DNA of 64,000 bases, taken from contig NZ_CABPSA010000008.1 of NCBI RefSeq assembly GCF_902459615.1, positions 124,001-188,000 on the forward strand, written 5' to 3'. The notes under the pieces are model-generated. The model saw only the letters and a list, made by a program, of their open reading frames with translations. It was not told where the DNA came from and did no database searches. Shown here in pieces: positions 43,319-52,433 of this stretch. The translations under genes and the position numbers were made by a program. How positions within the stretch are numbered: the stretch's first letter is position 1; each line of letters begins with the position of its first letter. This stretch comes from Pandoraea commovens (GTDB lineage: Bacteria; Pseudomonadota; Gammaproteobacteria; Burkholderiales; Burkholderiaceae).

Positions 43319-44380
43319 TTAGCCCAGCACGTTGGCGTAGACGTGTTGCGCGAGTTTCTGCGGATCGGTCGTCTTCTTGAGCACACCGATGCGGCGGAAG
43401 TCGTCGGCGAAGTACGCGATCTCATCGCGCAGATCCACGCCGGTCGGGTGATGCGAATAGGTCAGCGTGGCGTAGAGCTTGCGCAGATCCTCGGGGCTGA
43501 TCTTGGGCGAATACTTCGCGAAGATCTTCGCGGCCTCGTTCGGGTTCTCGTTGACGAATTCGGTGGCCTGCACGATGGAGCGTGCCAGCGCACTCGCCGC
43601 CGCGCGGTCGTTGCGCACCAGATCGCCGCGCGCGCCGATCACGCAGCACACCTTGCGGGCGTACTCGCCGGAGAGGTTCGTCGCCAGTTCGACGTAAGCG
43701 CCGTTGGTGCGCTTCTCCAGCAGATAGAGGTTCGGATCGCCGTCGGCAATCGCCTGGATCTCGCCCTTGTCGACGGCGACACCGAGCAGGTCGGCCGGGT
43801 ACTGACGCCAGGTGATGTCGCGCTCGGCGTCGATACCGTTTTTCGCCAGCAGAATCTGGAAGAAGTGCTTGCCCGGTGCAGCCAGATCCGACACGCCGAC
43901 CGTCTTACCCTTGAGGGCGGCGAGCGACGTAATGCCCGCCGCCTTCGAGCCGAGCAGGCGCACGCAGCCGCCGTGCGAGCTACCGATGATCTTCACGTCG
44001 AAGCCCGATTCGAGCGGTTTGAGCCAGCGGTGAATCATGCCCACGGCCGCGTCGGCCTTGCCGGTAGCGATGGATTCGAGCAACTGGTCCGTCGAGCCGC
44101 TGTAATTGATCAGGTCGACTTGCAGGCCGTTCTTCTCGAAGAAACCACGCTCCTGTGCGGCAACGATGGGCGTCAGGCAGAACGAGTTCTGATTCCACGC
44201 GAAGGTGAGCTTCTTCGGCTGCGACCAGGCCTGACGGCCAAGCAGCAGGGCGGGCGCGGCAAGCGCGACAGCGGTGCCTGCACGTAGCACCTTGCGGCGA
44301 CCGGCGTGCACGTCGGCCTTGGTGGTGGTGCTGCTGATACCGGTAATGCCGGTGGTCTTGTCGGTGTGGCGGAACTTCAT
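43319..44380 (-). CDS. SsuA-like ABC substrate-binding protein (second of two)
   Basis: Periplasmic binding protein, 353 residues. A long N-terminus leads to a twin-arginine-like signal (AGRRKVLRAGTAVALAAPAL, cleavage near AWSQP). The mature start is KKLTFAWNQNSFCLTPIVAAQERGFFEKNG. GSTDQLLESIATGKADAAVG and VRLLGSKAAGITSLAALKGK are features of the nitrate/sulfonate binding class. It directly precedes the permease gene, so it is probably the transporter's main binding protein. Confidence 0.9.
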   Translation of the reverse strand: MKFRHTDKTTGITGISSTTTKADVHAGRRKVLRAGTAVALAAPALLLGRQAWSQPKKLTFAWNQNSFCLTPIVAAQERGFFEKNGLQVDLINYSGSTDQLLESIATGKADAAVGMIHRWLKPLESGFDVKIIGSSHGGCVRLLGSKAAGITSLAALKGKTVGVSDLAAPGKHFFQILLAKNGIDAERDITWRQYPADLLGVAVDKGEIQAIADGDPNLYLLEKRTNGAYVELATNLSGEYARKVCCVIGARGDLVRNDRAAASALARSIVQATEFVNENPNEAAKIFAKYSPKISPEDLRKLYATLTYSHHPTGVDLRDEIAYFADDFRRIGVLKKTTDPQKLAQHVYANVLG

Positions 44381-44452
44381 GGGTACGACTCCCCTGTTGA
44401 TTGCTGATGTTTGTGTGTCTGGCGCTTTAGTCGATCACGTCTGTCGATCACG

Positions 44453-45340
44453 TCAGTCAAGCAGATCAGGCTCGGCTTCGACGAGACCTTCGTAAAGACT
44501 CTCGAACGAATACAGCGCGCCTTCCGGGCCGCCGACCTGACTGTGCGTGTGACGTGCCGTCGAATCGTCTATGGGTTGCGGCGTGCCAGCCGCCTCGGCG
44601 AGCAATTGCGTGTGCGCCACGTTCTCCAGCGCGATGTACCACCACGCGGCGGCTTCGACGCTCGGACCGGCGGTGAGAATGCCGTGGTTCTTCAGAATCA
44701 CGCCTTTGACGGTGCCGCTGCCATCCGGCTTGTTCAGCGCGTGCGCAATGCGGTCGCCTTCGCTGCCGTCGACCACCATGCCGGTGAAGTCGTCGAACAG
44801 CGCGTGGTCTTCGAAGAAGCCGCACGAATCCTGCGTGAGCGGATCGAGCGGACGGCCCAGCGTCGACCACGCTTTGCCGTAGGTCGAGTGCGTGTGCGCG
44901 GCGGCGACCAGATGCGGATGCGCTTCATGGATGGCCGCATGAATGGCAAACGCCGCTTTGTTCAGGGGACGGTCGCCGACCACGGTCTCGCCTTTGGCGT
45001 TCACCAGCAGCAGATCGGAGACCTTGATGCGCGAGAAGTGCACGCCCAGCGGATTGACCCAGAAGTGATCGGGCAACTCCGGGTCTCGTGCGGTGATGTG
45101 ACCGGCCAGCCCGAGATCGAAGCCGTGGCGCGCGAAAATGCGGAACGCGGCGGCGAGCCGTGTCTGACGATGGCGACGCTCGGCGAGGATGTCGCTGCGC
45201 ACGGGCGGCGCGTCGAACCAGAAGCGCTGCTGCGGCGCGGCGTTGAGCACGAGGCCGGTCGGTGTGGTCTTGGTCTGCGCGGGTGGGGTGGACGTGGTGC
45301 GTCCGAAACTATGTGTGTCGACGGGCAGAACGGCTGCCAT
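44453..45340 (-). CDS. Class II aldolase/adducin-domain protein
   Basis: A 295-residue zinc-dependent aldolase-like protein. Likely metal histidines are in AAAHTHSTYGKAWSTLGRPL and VILKNHGILTAGPSVEAA. HFWVNPLGVHFSRIKVSDLLLVN also fits the family. Members cleave or epimerise phosphorylated sugars; stand-alone members of this subgroup have unclear roles. ATG 45340 follows GGAGAAATCACT. It sits between an SsuD-like monooxygenase and the transporter, so it may process an aldehyde released by desulfonation, which is inference. Its stop codon lies in the second half of a 13-bp tandem repeat (TCGATCACGTC, 44431-44456). Confidence 0.85.
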   Translation of the reverse strand: MAAVLPVDTHSFGRTTSTPPAQTKTTPTGLVLNAAPQQRFWFDAPPVRSDILAERRHRQTRLAAAFRIFARHGFDLGLAGHITARDPELPDHFWVNPLGVHFSRIKVSDLLLVNAKGETVVGDRPLNKAAFAIHAAIHEAHPHLVAAAHTHSTYGKAWSTLGRPLDPLTQDSCGFFEDHALFDDFTGMVVDGSEGDRIAHALNKPDGSGTVKGVILKNHGILTAGPSVEAAAWWYIALENVAHTQLLAEAAGTPQPIDDSTARHTHSQVGGPEGALYSFESLYEGLVEAEPDLLD

Positions 45341-45372
45341 AGTGATTTCTCCGTGTCGTGTGGTGACGCCGC

Positions 45373-46470
45373 TCAGGCGGCGCGGCGCGTGGCGTCGTTC
45401 TGACGGTCGCGCTCGGCGACCAGCGTGCGCAGACGCGGAATCAGCTCGCGGCCGTAGTCGATGGCGTCGCCCAGCGGATCGAAGCCGCGAATGAGGAACG
45501 TCGTCACACCGAGGTCGTAGTAATCGAGCAAGGCGTCGGCGACTTGCTCCGGCGTGCCGACGAGGGCCGTTGAGTTCGAGCGTCCGCCGATCAGCTTGGC
45601 GATCTCCGTCCACAACACTTTGTCCAGACGCGCGCCCTTGTCGGCGGCCGCGAGCAGACGTCGTGCGCCTTCGCTTTGCAGCGCCGAGCCTTGCGGGACA
45701 CCGGCGGCTTCACGGATCGCCTTGGCTTGCGCCAGAATCTTGTCGGCACGTTCCCACGCCTTCGCTTCGGTCTCGGCCAGCACCGGGCGGAACGACACCG
45801 AGAAGCGCGGCGTGCGGCCCTGCACGGCGGCGGCGGCGCGTACGCGTGTAGTGATGTCGCGCACCTGATCGAGCGATTCGCCCCACAGCGCGTAGATGTC
45901 GGCATGTTTGGCCGCGACTTCCAGAGCAGCGTCGGACGCGCCGCCGAAGAAGATCGGCACATGCGGCTGCTGCACGGGCTTGACCTCGGAGAAGCCCTGT
46001 TTGAAGCGGTAATACTTGCCGTCGTGATCGAACGGCGTGTCTTCCGTCCAGACGCGACGCAGGATGCTCAGGTATTCGTCGGTGCGCGCATAGCGCTCGT
46101 CATGCAGCAGGAAGTCGCCGTCGCGCTGCTGTTCTTCGTCCGATCCGCCGGAGATAAAGTGGACGCCGAGGCGGCCGCCACTGAACTGATCGAGCGTGGC
46201 GATCTGACGTGCGGCCAGCGTCGGCGCAACGAAGCCCGGACGATGCGCGAGCATGAAGTGGATGTTCTCGGTCACTGTGGCCGCATAGGCAATCGTGAGC
46301 GTGGCCGACGGGCTCGTGGAGTGATGGGGCACCAGAATGCGGTCGAAGCCGGATTGCTCGTGAGCGCGCGCAAAGTTGCGCACGTAGTCGCGGTCGACAG
46401 CGGCCCCCTTCTTGGGATGAATTTCGGACTGCTTACTGCTCTGAATCATGCCGATGATTTCTACGCTCAT
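45373..46470 (-). CDS. SsuD-like FMNH2-dependent alkanesulfonate monooxygenase
   Basis: LLM-class flavin monooxygenase of 365 residues that cleaves the C-S bond of sulfonates, giving an aldehyde and sulfite. Family sequences include SGFDRILVPHHSTSPSATLT, FMLAHRPGFVAPTLAARQIA, LDQFSGGRLGVHFISGGSDEEQ and PHVPIFFGGASDAALEVAAKHADIY. ATG 46470 follows AAGGAGAACGTCGTC. It needs reduced flavin, yet no SsuE-type reductase lies nearby. It is the first gene of the minus-strand sulfur operon, next to the shared regulatory region. Confidence 0.9.
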   Translation of the reverse strand: MSVEIIGMIQSSKQSEIHPKKGAAVDRDYVRNFARAHEQSGFDRILVPHHSTSPSATLTIAYAATVTENIHFMLAHRPGFVAPTLAARQIATLDQFSGGRLGVHFISGGSDEEQQRDGDFLLHDERYARTDEYLSILRRVWTEDTPFDHDGKYYRFKQGFSEVKPVQQPHVPIFFGGASDAALEVAAKHADIYALWGESLDQVRDITTRVRAAAAVQGRTPRFSVSFRPVLAETEAKAWERADKILAQAKAIREAAGVPQGSALQSEGARRLLAAADKGARLDKVLWTEIAKLIGGRSNSTALVGTPEQVADALLDYYDLGVTTFLIRGFDPLGDAIDYGRELIPRLRTLVAERDRQNDATRRAA

Positions 46471-46722
46471 GACGACGTTCTCCTTGTGGGGTAAGGGACG
46501 CGTGCACGGCGACGTGGGTCGGTTTGCGCTACACGCCCATCGATCGGAACAGACGGTGAATGGGAGTGAGCCTACGCAAACAATCATCGAGCGTTAAATA
46601 ATCATTTACGCAAAGATTATTCGATATGGATGGTTGGGCGCGGCATCGCCGAGCTTTACGCTAGGGGCACTGCGTAGATCGGCGCATTGTGCGTCGAACG
46701 CGTATTTGCTTATTCCAAAATC
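46471..46722. promoter_or_regulatory. Divergent sulfur-starvation promoter region with an LTTR-type dyad
   Basis: AATAATC (46597-46603) and GATTATT (46615-46621) form a perfect 7-bp dyad with an 11-bp spacer in an AT-rich block between the two sulfur units. This matches the form of LysR-type sites; CysB, Cbl or SsuR are the known LysR regulators of sulfonate genes. The regulator itself is not encoded in the window. Confidence 0.55.
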
Positions 46723-48003
46723 ATGGCTTCTTCAGGTCTCGCATCTTCCGGGGCGGTGCTGCCACTGCCGCCCCAGCCACGTGGAGACGGCCCCGCACGT
46801 CACGCGCAACTCGATGCGCTCCTGCCTCCGATCACCCGCGCGCTGGCCGAGAGTGCGACAGCGCTCGATCGCGATGCACGTTTTCCATTTGACAATTTCG
46901 CGCTGCTGCATCGCCACGGGCTGATCTCGGAAGTGGTGCCGCGTGCGGCGGGCGGGGGTGGTGGCGGTCTCGCGACGGCACGTCGCATCGTCGGTGCCGT
47001 TGCCAAGGGGGAATCGGCCACTGCACTGGTGCTGACGATGACGTATCTCCAGCACCGCTCGCTCGTGCGGGAAAGCACGCGCTGGCCGCAGGCGCAGCGT
47101 CGCGCGGTGTTCGAGAGTGCGGTGCGTGAGGGTGCGCTGATCAACGCGCTGCGCGTGGAGCCGGATCTGGGCACGCCCGCCCGGGGCGGGCTGCCCTCTA
47201 CGATTGCACGACGCACCGAGACAGGCTGGCGTTTGTCCGGCCGCAAGCTCTATTGCACGGGCATTCCCGCGTTGCGCTGGCTCAATGTGTGGGCACGCAC
47301 GGACGAGGCGGAGCCGCGCGTCGGGGTGTTCTTGGTGCCACGTCCCGCCGGTCCGACGGATTCGCCAGACCGCCCGGGCATTCGCGTCGTACAGAACTGG
47401 GATCACCTCGGGCTGCGCGCGTCCGCCAGCCATGAGGTCGTGCTGGAGGACATCGATCTGCCGTTCGGTAACGCCGTCGATATTCGTCCACCGAACGAAT
47501 GGGCACCGGCGGGGATCGGTCAGCGTGACAACGATGCACATATCGAACAACAGGCATGGATGAGCGTGCTGCTGGGCACGCTTTACGATGCGGTCGCGCG
47601 CGCTGGCGTCGACTGGCTCGTGACGTTCCTGAACACCCGTGTGCCGGGCAATCTCGGCGCGCCGCTGGCCACTGTGCCGCGCATTCAGGAGACCGTCGGA
47701 GAAATTGCCGCGTTGCTGCACGTCAACCAGCGTCTGCTGGACGCGGCGGCGCAGGCGGCCGATGCGGGAGAACCCGATGACGATATCGCCAGCGGTGCGC
47801 TAAAGTTCACGGTGACGGGCAATGCGATCCGAGTCCTCGAACTGGCCTTGCAGCTTTCGGGCAATCACGGGCTTTCGCGCAACAACCCGCTTGAGCGCTA
47901 TCATCGCGACGTGCTGTGCAGCCGTATCCACACGCCGCAAAACGACACCATTCTGGGCGCTGCCGGTCGGCAGACGCTCGCTGCTTTCCGGGAATTCGCA
48001 TGA
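46723..48003 (+). CDS. Acyl-CoA dehydrogenase-like flavoprotein of sulfur metabolism
   Basis: A 426-residue acyl-CoA dehydrogenase superfamily member. It includes FDNFALLHRHGLISEVVPRA, GRKLYCTGIPALRWLNVWAR, NWDHLGLRASASHEVVLEDI and a C-terminal LQLSGNHGLSRNNPLERYHRDVLC. It resembles the SfnB/DszC group, flavin monooxygenases or dehydrogenases used in sulfur acquisition, more than beta-oxidation enzymes; this is from context and general pattern. The ATG at 46723 was picked; an earlier in-frame codon is possible. The last four bases overlap the start of the dioxygenase gene (ATGA). Confidence 0.8.
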   Translation: MASSGLASSGAVLPLPPQPRGDGPARHAQLDALLPPITRALAESATALDRDARFPFDNFALLHRHGLISEVVPRAAGGGGGGLATARRIVGAVAKGESATALVLTMTYLQHRSLVRESTRWPQAQRRAVFESAVREGALINALRVEPDLGTPARGGLPSTIARRTETGWRLSGRKLYCTGIPALRWLNVWARTDEAEPRVGVFLVPRPAGPTDSPDRPGIRVVQNWDHLGLRASASHEVVLEDIDLPFGNAVDIRPPNEWAPAGIGQRDNDAHIEQQAWMSVLLGTLYDAVARAGVDWLVTFLNTRVPGNLGAPLATVPRIQETVGEIAALLHVNQRLLDAAAQAADAGEPDDDIASGALKFTVTGNAIRVLELALQLSGNHGLSRNNPLERYHRDVLCSRIHTPQNDTILGAAGRQTLAAFREFA

Positions 48004-48665
48004 CGGGTACGACCGAAGTGCTGGATGGCATCGCCTTGTCGCGCGACCTGCCAGCTCACGATTACGACGCGCTCGATCCCTTGCGCACCTTCGTCGCCGG
48101 GTTCTCGCGACTGTTGGATCGACGTCCCAATGAAACCACGCTACTTGAAGAGGGCGCGGGCCTGCTCGCTCAACTGGTGGCGCGCGACGACTGGCTGCCC
48201 GACGCATTCGCCACGCCGCATCCCGACCATTACCAGCAGTTCTTGCTGCACTGCGACTCGGCGCAGCGTTTCTCCATCGTGAGCTTCGTCTGGGGCCCTG
48301 GGCAGCGCACGCCGATTCACGATCACACCGTATGGGGGCTGATTGGCATGCTGCGCGGCTCGGAAGACTCGCAACCTTATGTGCTCGACGCGAAGGGTGT
48401 TCCCGTCGTGGCAGGCGAGGCGGTGCGGCTACTGCCGGGCGACGTGGAAGTGTTGTCGCCGCGTCTGGGCGACATTCACCGCGTGAGCAATGCGTATGCG
48501 GATCGCGTGTCGGTGAGTATCCACGTGTATGGCGCGAACATCGGCGCGGTGCATCGCAGTGTCTTTACCGAGACGGGCGAGCGCAAGGGCTTCGTGTCCG
48601 GCTACGCCAACGCGCAGTTGCCCAATCCGTGGGGCAAGGCCGCGCCACCTGCCGACAAACAATAG
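48000..48665 (+). CDS. Cysteine dioxygenase family protein
   Basis: A cupin thiol dioxygenase of 221 residues that oxidises cysteine, or 3-mercaptopropionate, to the sulfinate using iron and oxygen. The three iron-binding histidines are H107 and H109 in PIHDHTVWG and H160 in GDIHRVSN. The length and WGPGQRTPIHDH are typical of bacterial members, which often prefer 3-mercaptopropionate. The start overlaps the previous stop by 4 bp, implying coupling. Together with the downstream rhodanese it links thiols to sulfite or sulfane-sulfur handling. Confidence 0.88.
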   Translation: MTGTTEVLDGIALSRDLPAHDYDALDPLRTFVAGFSRLLDRRPNETTLLEEGAGLLAQLVARDDWLPDAFATPHPDHYQQFLLHCDSAQRFSIVSFVWGPGQRTPIHDHTVWGLIGMLRGSEDSQPYVLDAKGVPVVAGEAVRLLPGDVEVLSPRLGDIHRVSNAYADRVSVSIHVYGANIGAVHRSVFTETGERKGFVSGYANAQLPNPWGKAAPPADKQ

Positions 48666-48703
48666 ACAAGCCTCAACGTTTCGACTTCTGAAGAATTCAA
48701 GGA

Positions 48704-50353
48704 ATGACCGTGTCCGAGCATCCGAACCACACGACCCCCGATGCACCGTCGCAGGCCGCAGACTTCCCCGAACTGACCTACGCCGAAGTGCGCGCCGCGC
48801 TGCTCGCGCGTGAGGAAATTGCACTGCTCGACGTGCGTGAAGAAGACCCGTTCGCGCAGACGCACCCGCTGTGGGCCGCGAACCTCCCGCTTTCGCGCGT
48901 GGAGATCGACGCATGGGCGCGTATTCCGCGCCGCGACACGCGCATCGTCGTCTATGGCGTGCACGGCGGCGAGGATCTCGCACCGCGCGCAGCCGCCGTG
49001 CTGCGCAAGCTTGGCTACACGGACGTCAATCTGCTGGCGGGCGGTCTGGACGGCTGGATTGCCGCGGGCGGCGAAGTGTTCCGCGACGTGAACGTGCCGA
49101 GCAAGGCGTTCGGCGAGTGGGTCGAAGGGCTGCGTCACACGCCGTCGCTCTCGGCGCAGGAAGTGCAGGCGTTGCTCGACGCGGATGCCGACGTCGTGGT
49201 CGTCGACGCCCGTCGCTTCGACGAATATCAGACGATGAACATTCCCGGCTCGACGAGCGTGCCCGGTGCCGAACTGGTGCTGCGCGTTCGCGAGCTTGCG
49301 CCGGACCCGGCTACGCGCGTGATCGTCAACTGCGCGGGGCGCACGCGCAGCATCATCGGCACGCAATCGCTCGTGAACGCGGGGCTGCCGAATCCCGTCG
49401 CAGCGCTGCGTAACGGCACCATCGGCTGGACACTTGCCGGGCAAACGCTGGAGCGCGGCGCGGACCGTCGTCACCCGGCAACTGTGCGAGAGGCCACGCT
49501 GGCCGTTGCCCGAGAAGGCGCGCGCGCTGTGGCGGATCGTGCCGGTGTGCGCCGCGTGGCGCTTGAGGACGTGCCATCGCTGAATGCGCCCGGACGCACG
49601 GTCTACCGCTTCGACGTGCGCACGCCGGAAGAGTATGCGGTGGGGCATCTGCCGGATTTCGCAAACGTACAAGGCGGTCAGTTGGTGCAGGAGACGGACC
49701 ATCAGGCACCGGTGCGCGGCGCATGGATCGTGCTGGCGGACGACGATGGCGTACGCGCCGACATGACCGGCTCGTGGCTCGCGCAGATGGGCTGGACGGT
49801 GTATGTCGTGGAGCCGCACAGCGCTCATGCCCGTAGCGCGCAAGGCGGCTGGCCGCTGCACACGCCGAGTGCACCGGAAGTCGCCACCGTCACGCCCGCG
49901 TTGCTCGCGCGCTGGCTCGACGAAGCGGCGCTGGGGCAGATCGCGGTGCTGGACTTCACGTCCGGCGTCAATTACGTCAAGCGGCATATCCCCGGCGCGT
50001 GGTTCGTGATTCGTGCGCGTCTGGCCGAAGCCCTGCGCACCATCGGGCCGGTGCAACGCTATGTGCTGACGTGCGGCTCCAGCTTGCTGGCACGTTTCGC
50101 GGCGGCCGACCTGCGTCGTCTGACCGATGCCGAGATCGTAGTGCTCGACGGCGGCACGCAGGCATGGATCAACGCCGGGTTGCCGCTGGAGTCCGGTGAG
50201 ACACATCTGGGCAGCGCGCGCGATGATCGCTATCGCCGTCCGTACGAAGGCACCGATAATGCGGCCGAGGCCATGCAGGCCTATCTCGACTGGGAGTTCG
50301 GTCTCGTCGACCAGTTGCATCGCGACGGCACGCATCACTTTCAGGTGGTGTAA
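48704..50353 (+). CDS. Four-domain rhodanese-like sulfurtransferase
   Basis: A 549-residue protein of four tandem rhodanese domains (about residues 22-125, 145-240, 270-375 and 385-490). The second and fourth keep the catalytic cysteine (C210 in NCAGRTRS and C457 in TCGSSLLA). The first and third lack it (YGVHGGED and LADDDGVRAD) and are probably structural. Rhodaneses move sulfane sulfur from thiosulfate or persulfides to acceptors such as sulfite or cyanide. It lies 38 bp after the dioxygenase gene in the same sulfur unit. Confidence 0.9.
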   Translation: MTVSEHPNHTTPDAPSQAADFPELTYAEVRAALLAREEIALLDVREEDPFAQTHPLWAANLPLSRVEIDAWARIPRRDTRIVVYGVHGGEDLAPRAAAVLRKLGYTDVNLLAGGLDGWIAAGGEVFRDVNVPSKAFGEWVEGLRHTPSLSAQEVQALLDADADVVVVDARRFDEYQTMNIPGSTSVPGAELVLRVRELAPDPATRVIVNCAGRTRSIIGTQSLVNAGLPNPVAALRNGTIGWTLAGQTLERGADRRHPATVREATLAVAREGARAVADRAGVRRVALEDVPSLNAPGRTVYRFDVRTPEEYAVGHLPDFANVQGGQLVQETDHQAPVRGAWIVLADDDGVRADMTGSWLAQMGWTVYVVEPHSAHARSAQGGWPLHTPSAPEVATVTPALLARWLDEAALGQIAVLDFTSGVNYVKRHIPGAWFVIRARLAEALRTIGPVQRYVLTCGSSLLARFAAADLRRLTDAEIVVLDGGTQAWINAGLPLESGETHLGSARDDRYRRPYEGTDNAAEAMQAYLDWEFGLVDQLHRDGTHHFQVV

Positions 50354-50464
50354 GCCGTCAACGTTCAGGGCATTCGACCGAGTCTGCCGGGGCGCACGCC
50401 GTCCCGGCGGTGCGCCCGTGGCATACTCCGGAACTTCCGGCGCTGCCCTGCTTTCGATCCGACC

Positions 50465-51595
50465 ATGCCACTTCCGCGTTTCATCACCCGCCGACTGGAG
50501 GCGCTCACCGAGCCGAGCACCCGTATTCCGTACGCGTGGGTGTATCACGAGCCCGACGTCTTCATGCAACGCACGTCGGCGTTCAAAGTCGCCAAAAAAT
50601 ATCTCCACCGCCGTCTGCGTCTCGCGATGAGCGGACAACTGCGCCATGAGGTGCAGCACGTCGCACCGCAAGCGCGCGTGTTGTGGATTTACGGTGGAAA
50701 GCATTCCGTGGGCGATGCCGTGATGGATATGTCGGGCCGTGCGCTACTGCGCGGACGCGAAGGCCCCATCGATCTGCTCATCAGCACGGGACTCAAAGCG
50801 GTCTTCGAGGGCGACGACATCTTCCGAAATGTCTTCGACGATCCGGCCGCGGTGAATCCGGCCGAGTACGACGTCGTCGTCATGCAGGAATTCAACTACC
50901 CGACGTTGCGCATCAAGCGCCGCTTTTTCGCGACGCTCCCCTTCGCGTGCCTGTTTCGCTTTTTCCACGGCCCGGACCGGAATCAGACGCAATTCAGTCT
51001 GGCAGCCGTCAACGATGTTTTCGGCCTGGAACTGGCGCCGGACGAACTCTTTACACAGGCGAAGCCGTATTTGCGCGATGAGACGGACTTGCCTGCGGCT
51101 GTCGTGAATCAAATGCCTGCGGGACCGTTCATCGTGCTGGCGATGGGGGGCGTGGAGCCGCGCCGCACCTATGCGCATTGGCGCGCGTGCCTCGATGCCT
51201 ACGATGCGGCGTACGCGCCCGGTCTACCCACGGGTATCGTGCTGTTGGGTTCGGGCAACGGGGCCGATGCCGCCCGGGCGCTCATGGAAGCGAAATTCCG
51301 GCATCTCGAAATGGTGTCGTTCGTCGGCCAGTTGACGCTGCGCGACGCGAAGCGCGTGATCGCGAATGCCGCACTGTTCGTCGGCGCCGATGGGGGGCTG
51401 ATGCACGTGGCCCACACCACGCGAGCGCCAAGCGTGTCGCTGTTTGCTGCTGCGGAGCCGCCGTATCTGCGTCTCACACCGCGCTGTCAGTCGACACCTT
51501 TGCAAACGCAAAGCGACGTGAGCGCCCTCGATCCCGCCGAGCTTGCCGAGACCATCATCGCGACCCTCGCCAGTCATCCCCCACGCCTTCGGTAA
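50465..51595 (+). CDS. Family 9-like glycosyltransferase
   Basis: A 376-residue protein resembling ADP-heptose:LPS heptosyltransferases. The C-terminal half has the nucleotide-sugar region FVGQLTLRDAKRVIANAALF and the hallmark FVGADGGLMHVAHTTRAPSVSLF. The N-terminal half (VLWIYGGKHSVGDAVMDMSG) fits the family's first Rossmann domain. The donor and acceptor sugars are unknown; LPS core or capsule are likely. The ATG at 50465 has no strong ribosome site. It is monocistronic. Confidence 0.75.
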   Translation: MPLPRFITRRLEALTEPSTRIPYAWVYHEPDVFMQRTSAFKVAKKYLHRRLRLAMSGQLRHEVQHVAPQARVLWIYGGKHSVGDAVMDMSGRALLRGREGPIDLLISTGLKAVFEGDDIFRNVFDDPAAVNPAEYDVVVMQEFNYPTLRIKRRFFATLPFACLFRFFHGPDRNQTQFSLAAVNDVFGLELAPDELFTQAKPYLRDETDLPAAVVNQMPAGPFIVLAMGGVEPRRTYAHWRACLDAYDAAYAPGLPTGIVLLGSGNGADAARALMEAKFRHLEMVSFVGQLTLRDAKRVIANAALFVGADGGLMHVAHTTRAPSVSLFAAAEPPYLRLTPRCQSTPLQTQSDVSALDPAELAETIIATLASHPPRLR

Positions 51596-51967
51596 GGCGT
51601 TCATCGCGCGTTCGCGAGCGCTTTGCGCGTCGCGGGTCCGCTCCATCCCCACACCACACAACAGCGCTGTCACCCCTCCACAGAGGTCGGTGGCGGCGCT
51701 GCTTCGCCTGCGCCGCGCACATTCGCGACCGGCGCATCTTCGGCTCACGTTGCCCTTTTTGTGTCGCCGAAGCAACAAGGGTGACGTCCGATTAATTCGA
51801 GTGAATTGCCGTGAAAACCAACGTATGCGATCGCCTTTCGGCGGCGCTGACGCTTATCGTTTGCTTCGATCGTCGTCGAGCAAAGAGGATTCAATAACGA
51901 TTTGTCAGGCACGCAGGTGGAAGTCGGTGAGGTTGTGCCTTATCGATGCAGAAAGAGAATATCTGCG

Positions 51968-52144
51968 GGCGTGTCGGGATGCTTGTAGTGCGGCGACGAG
52001 TGTCCCGACATGCCTTGGGAAGTGCGCGTAGGGGTGCGTGCACTGCCCTACCACTGGCTTGACGTGGCCTGAGAGCTGGTTCCCCTAACCTGGCTTCCAG
52101 GACCCTTGTTCCCCGCACAGTTTCGGCTGTGCGGGGATTTTTTC
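51968..52144 (+). ncRNA. Candidate structured small RNA or transcript 3' end
   Basis: Successive stems are visible: GGCGTGTCGGGA (51968-51979) with TCCCGACATGCC (52003-52014, one G-U pair), GTAGGG (52028-52033) with CCCTAC (52046-52051), CCTGG-CTT-CCAGG near 52089-52101, and the terminator hairpin CCCCGCACAG (52111-52120) with CTGTGCGGGG (52127-52136) plus a T-run. It matches no RNA family I know. It may be an sRNA, or the 3' untranslated end of the glycosyltransferase transcript. Confidence 0.4.
52111..52144 (+). terminator. Intrinsic terminator upstream of the first autotransporter
   Basis: A 10-bp perfect stem (52111-52120 with 52127-52136) with a TTTCGG loop, followed by ATTTTTTTCG. It insulates the autotransporter promoter from upstream transcription. 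Confidence 0.9.
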
Positions 52145-52154
52145 GTTGCCGGTC

Positions 52155-52174
52155 ACCTGTCAACGTTGACAGGT
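52155..52174. promoter_or_regulatory. lux-box-like perfect palindrome (site A)
   Basis: ACCTGTCAACGTTGACAGGT is a perfect 20-bp palindrome, and symmetry extends to 26 bp (52152-52177). It shares the ACCTGT-N8-ACAGGT frame with the classical LuxR box. It lies 11 bp after the terminator and about 260 bp before the autotransporter start. A related site is at 61466-61485. LuxR-type binding is inference. Confidence 0.6.
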
Positions 52175-52433
52175 GACGCATTGCCATGTGTCGCCTAAGG
52201 TAAGTCGAAATGACTAGGTGTATGCACGTCACGGGTGGTTTTTCTGCATGACGAATCGGATTTTGGCCGCTCAGATGCGAATTTGGCGCATGACAAGAGA
52301 CTTCGAATAACAACTCGATTGCGCGCAACGCAGACTGAAATGGCATGGCGAAGGGCAACGCCAAGGAACTCGTTTTCTTGAAGTTGTGAGCTGGGATGGC
52401 GGAGGCTAGCCCGGTCTTTGGGAGCCAACGATC

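Larger units (their letters stand above)
51596..52433. other. 838-bp intergenic region before the first autotransporter
   Basis: No convincing protein gene was found. It contains a structured stretch ending in a terminator (about 51968-52144), then a lux-box-like palindrome (52155-52174) and a 255-bp leader to the autotransporter. Open frames on both strands here are short on ribosome sites and have arbitrary composition. Confidence 0.6.
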
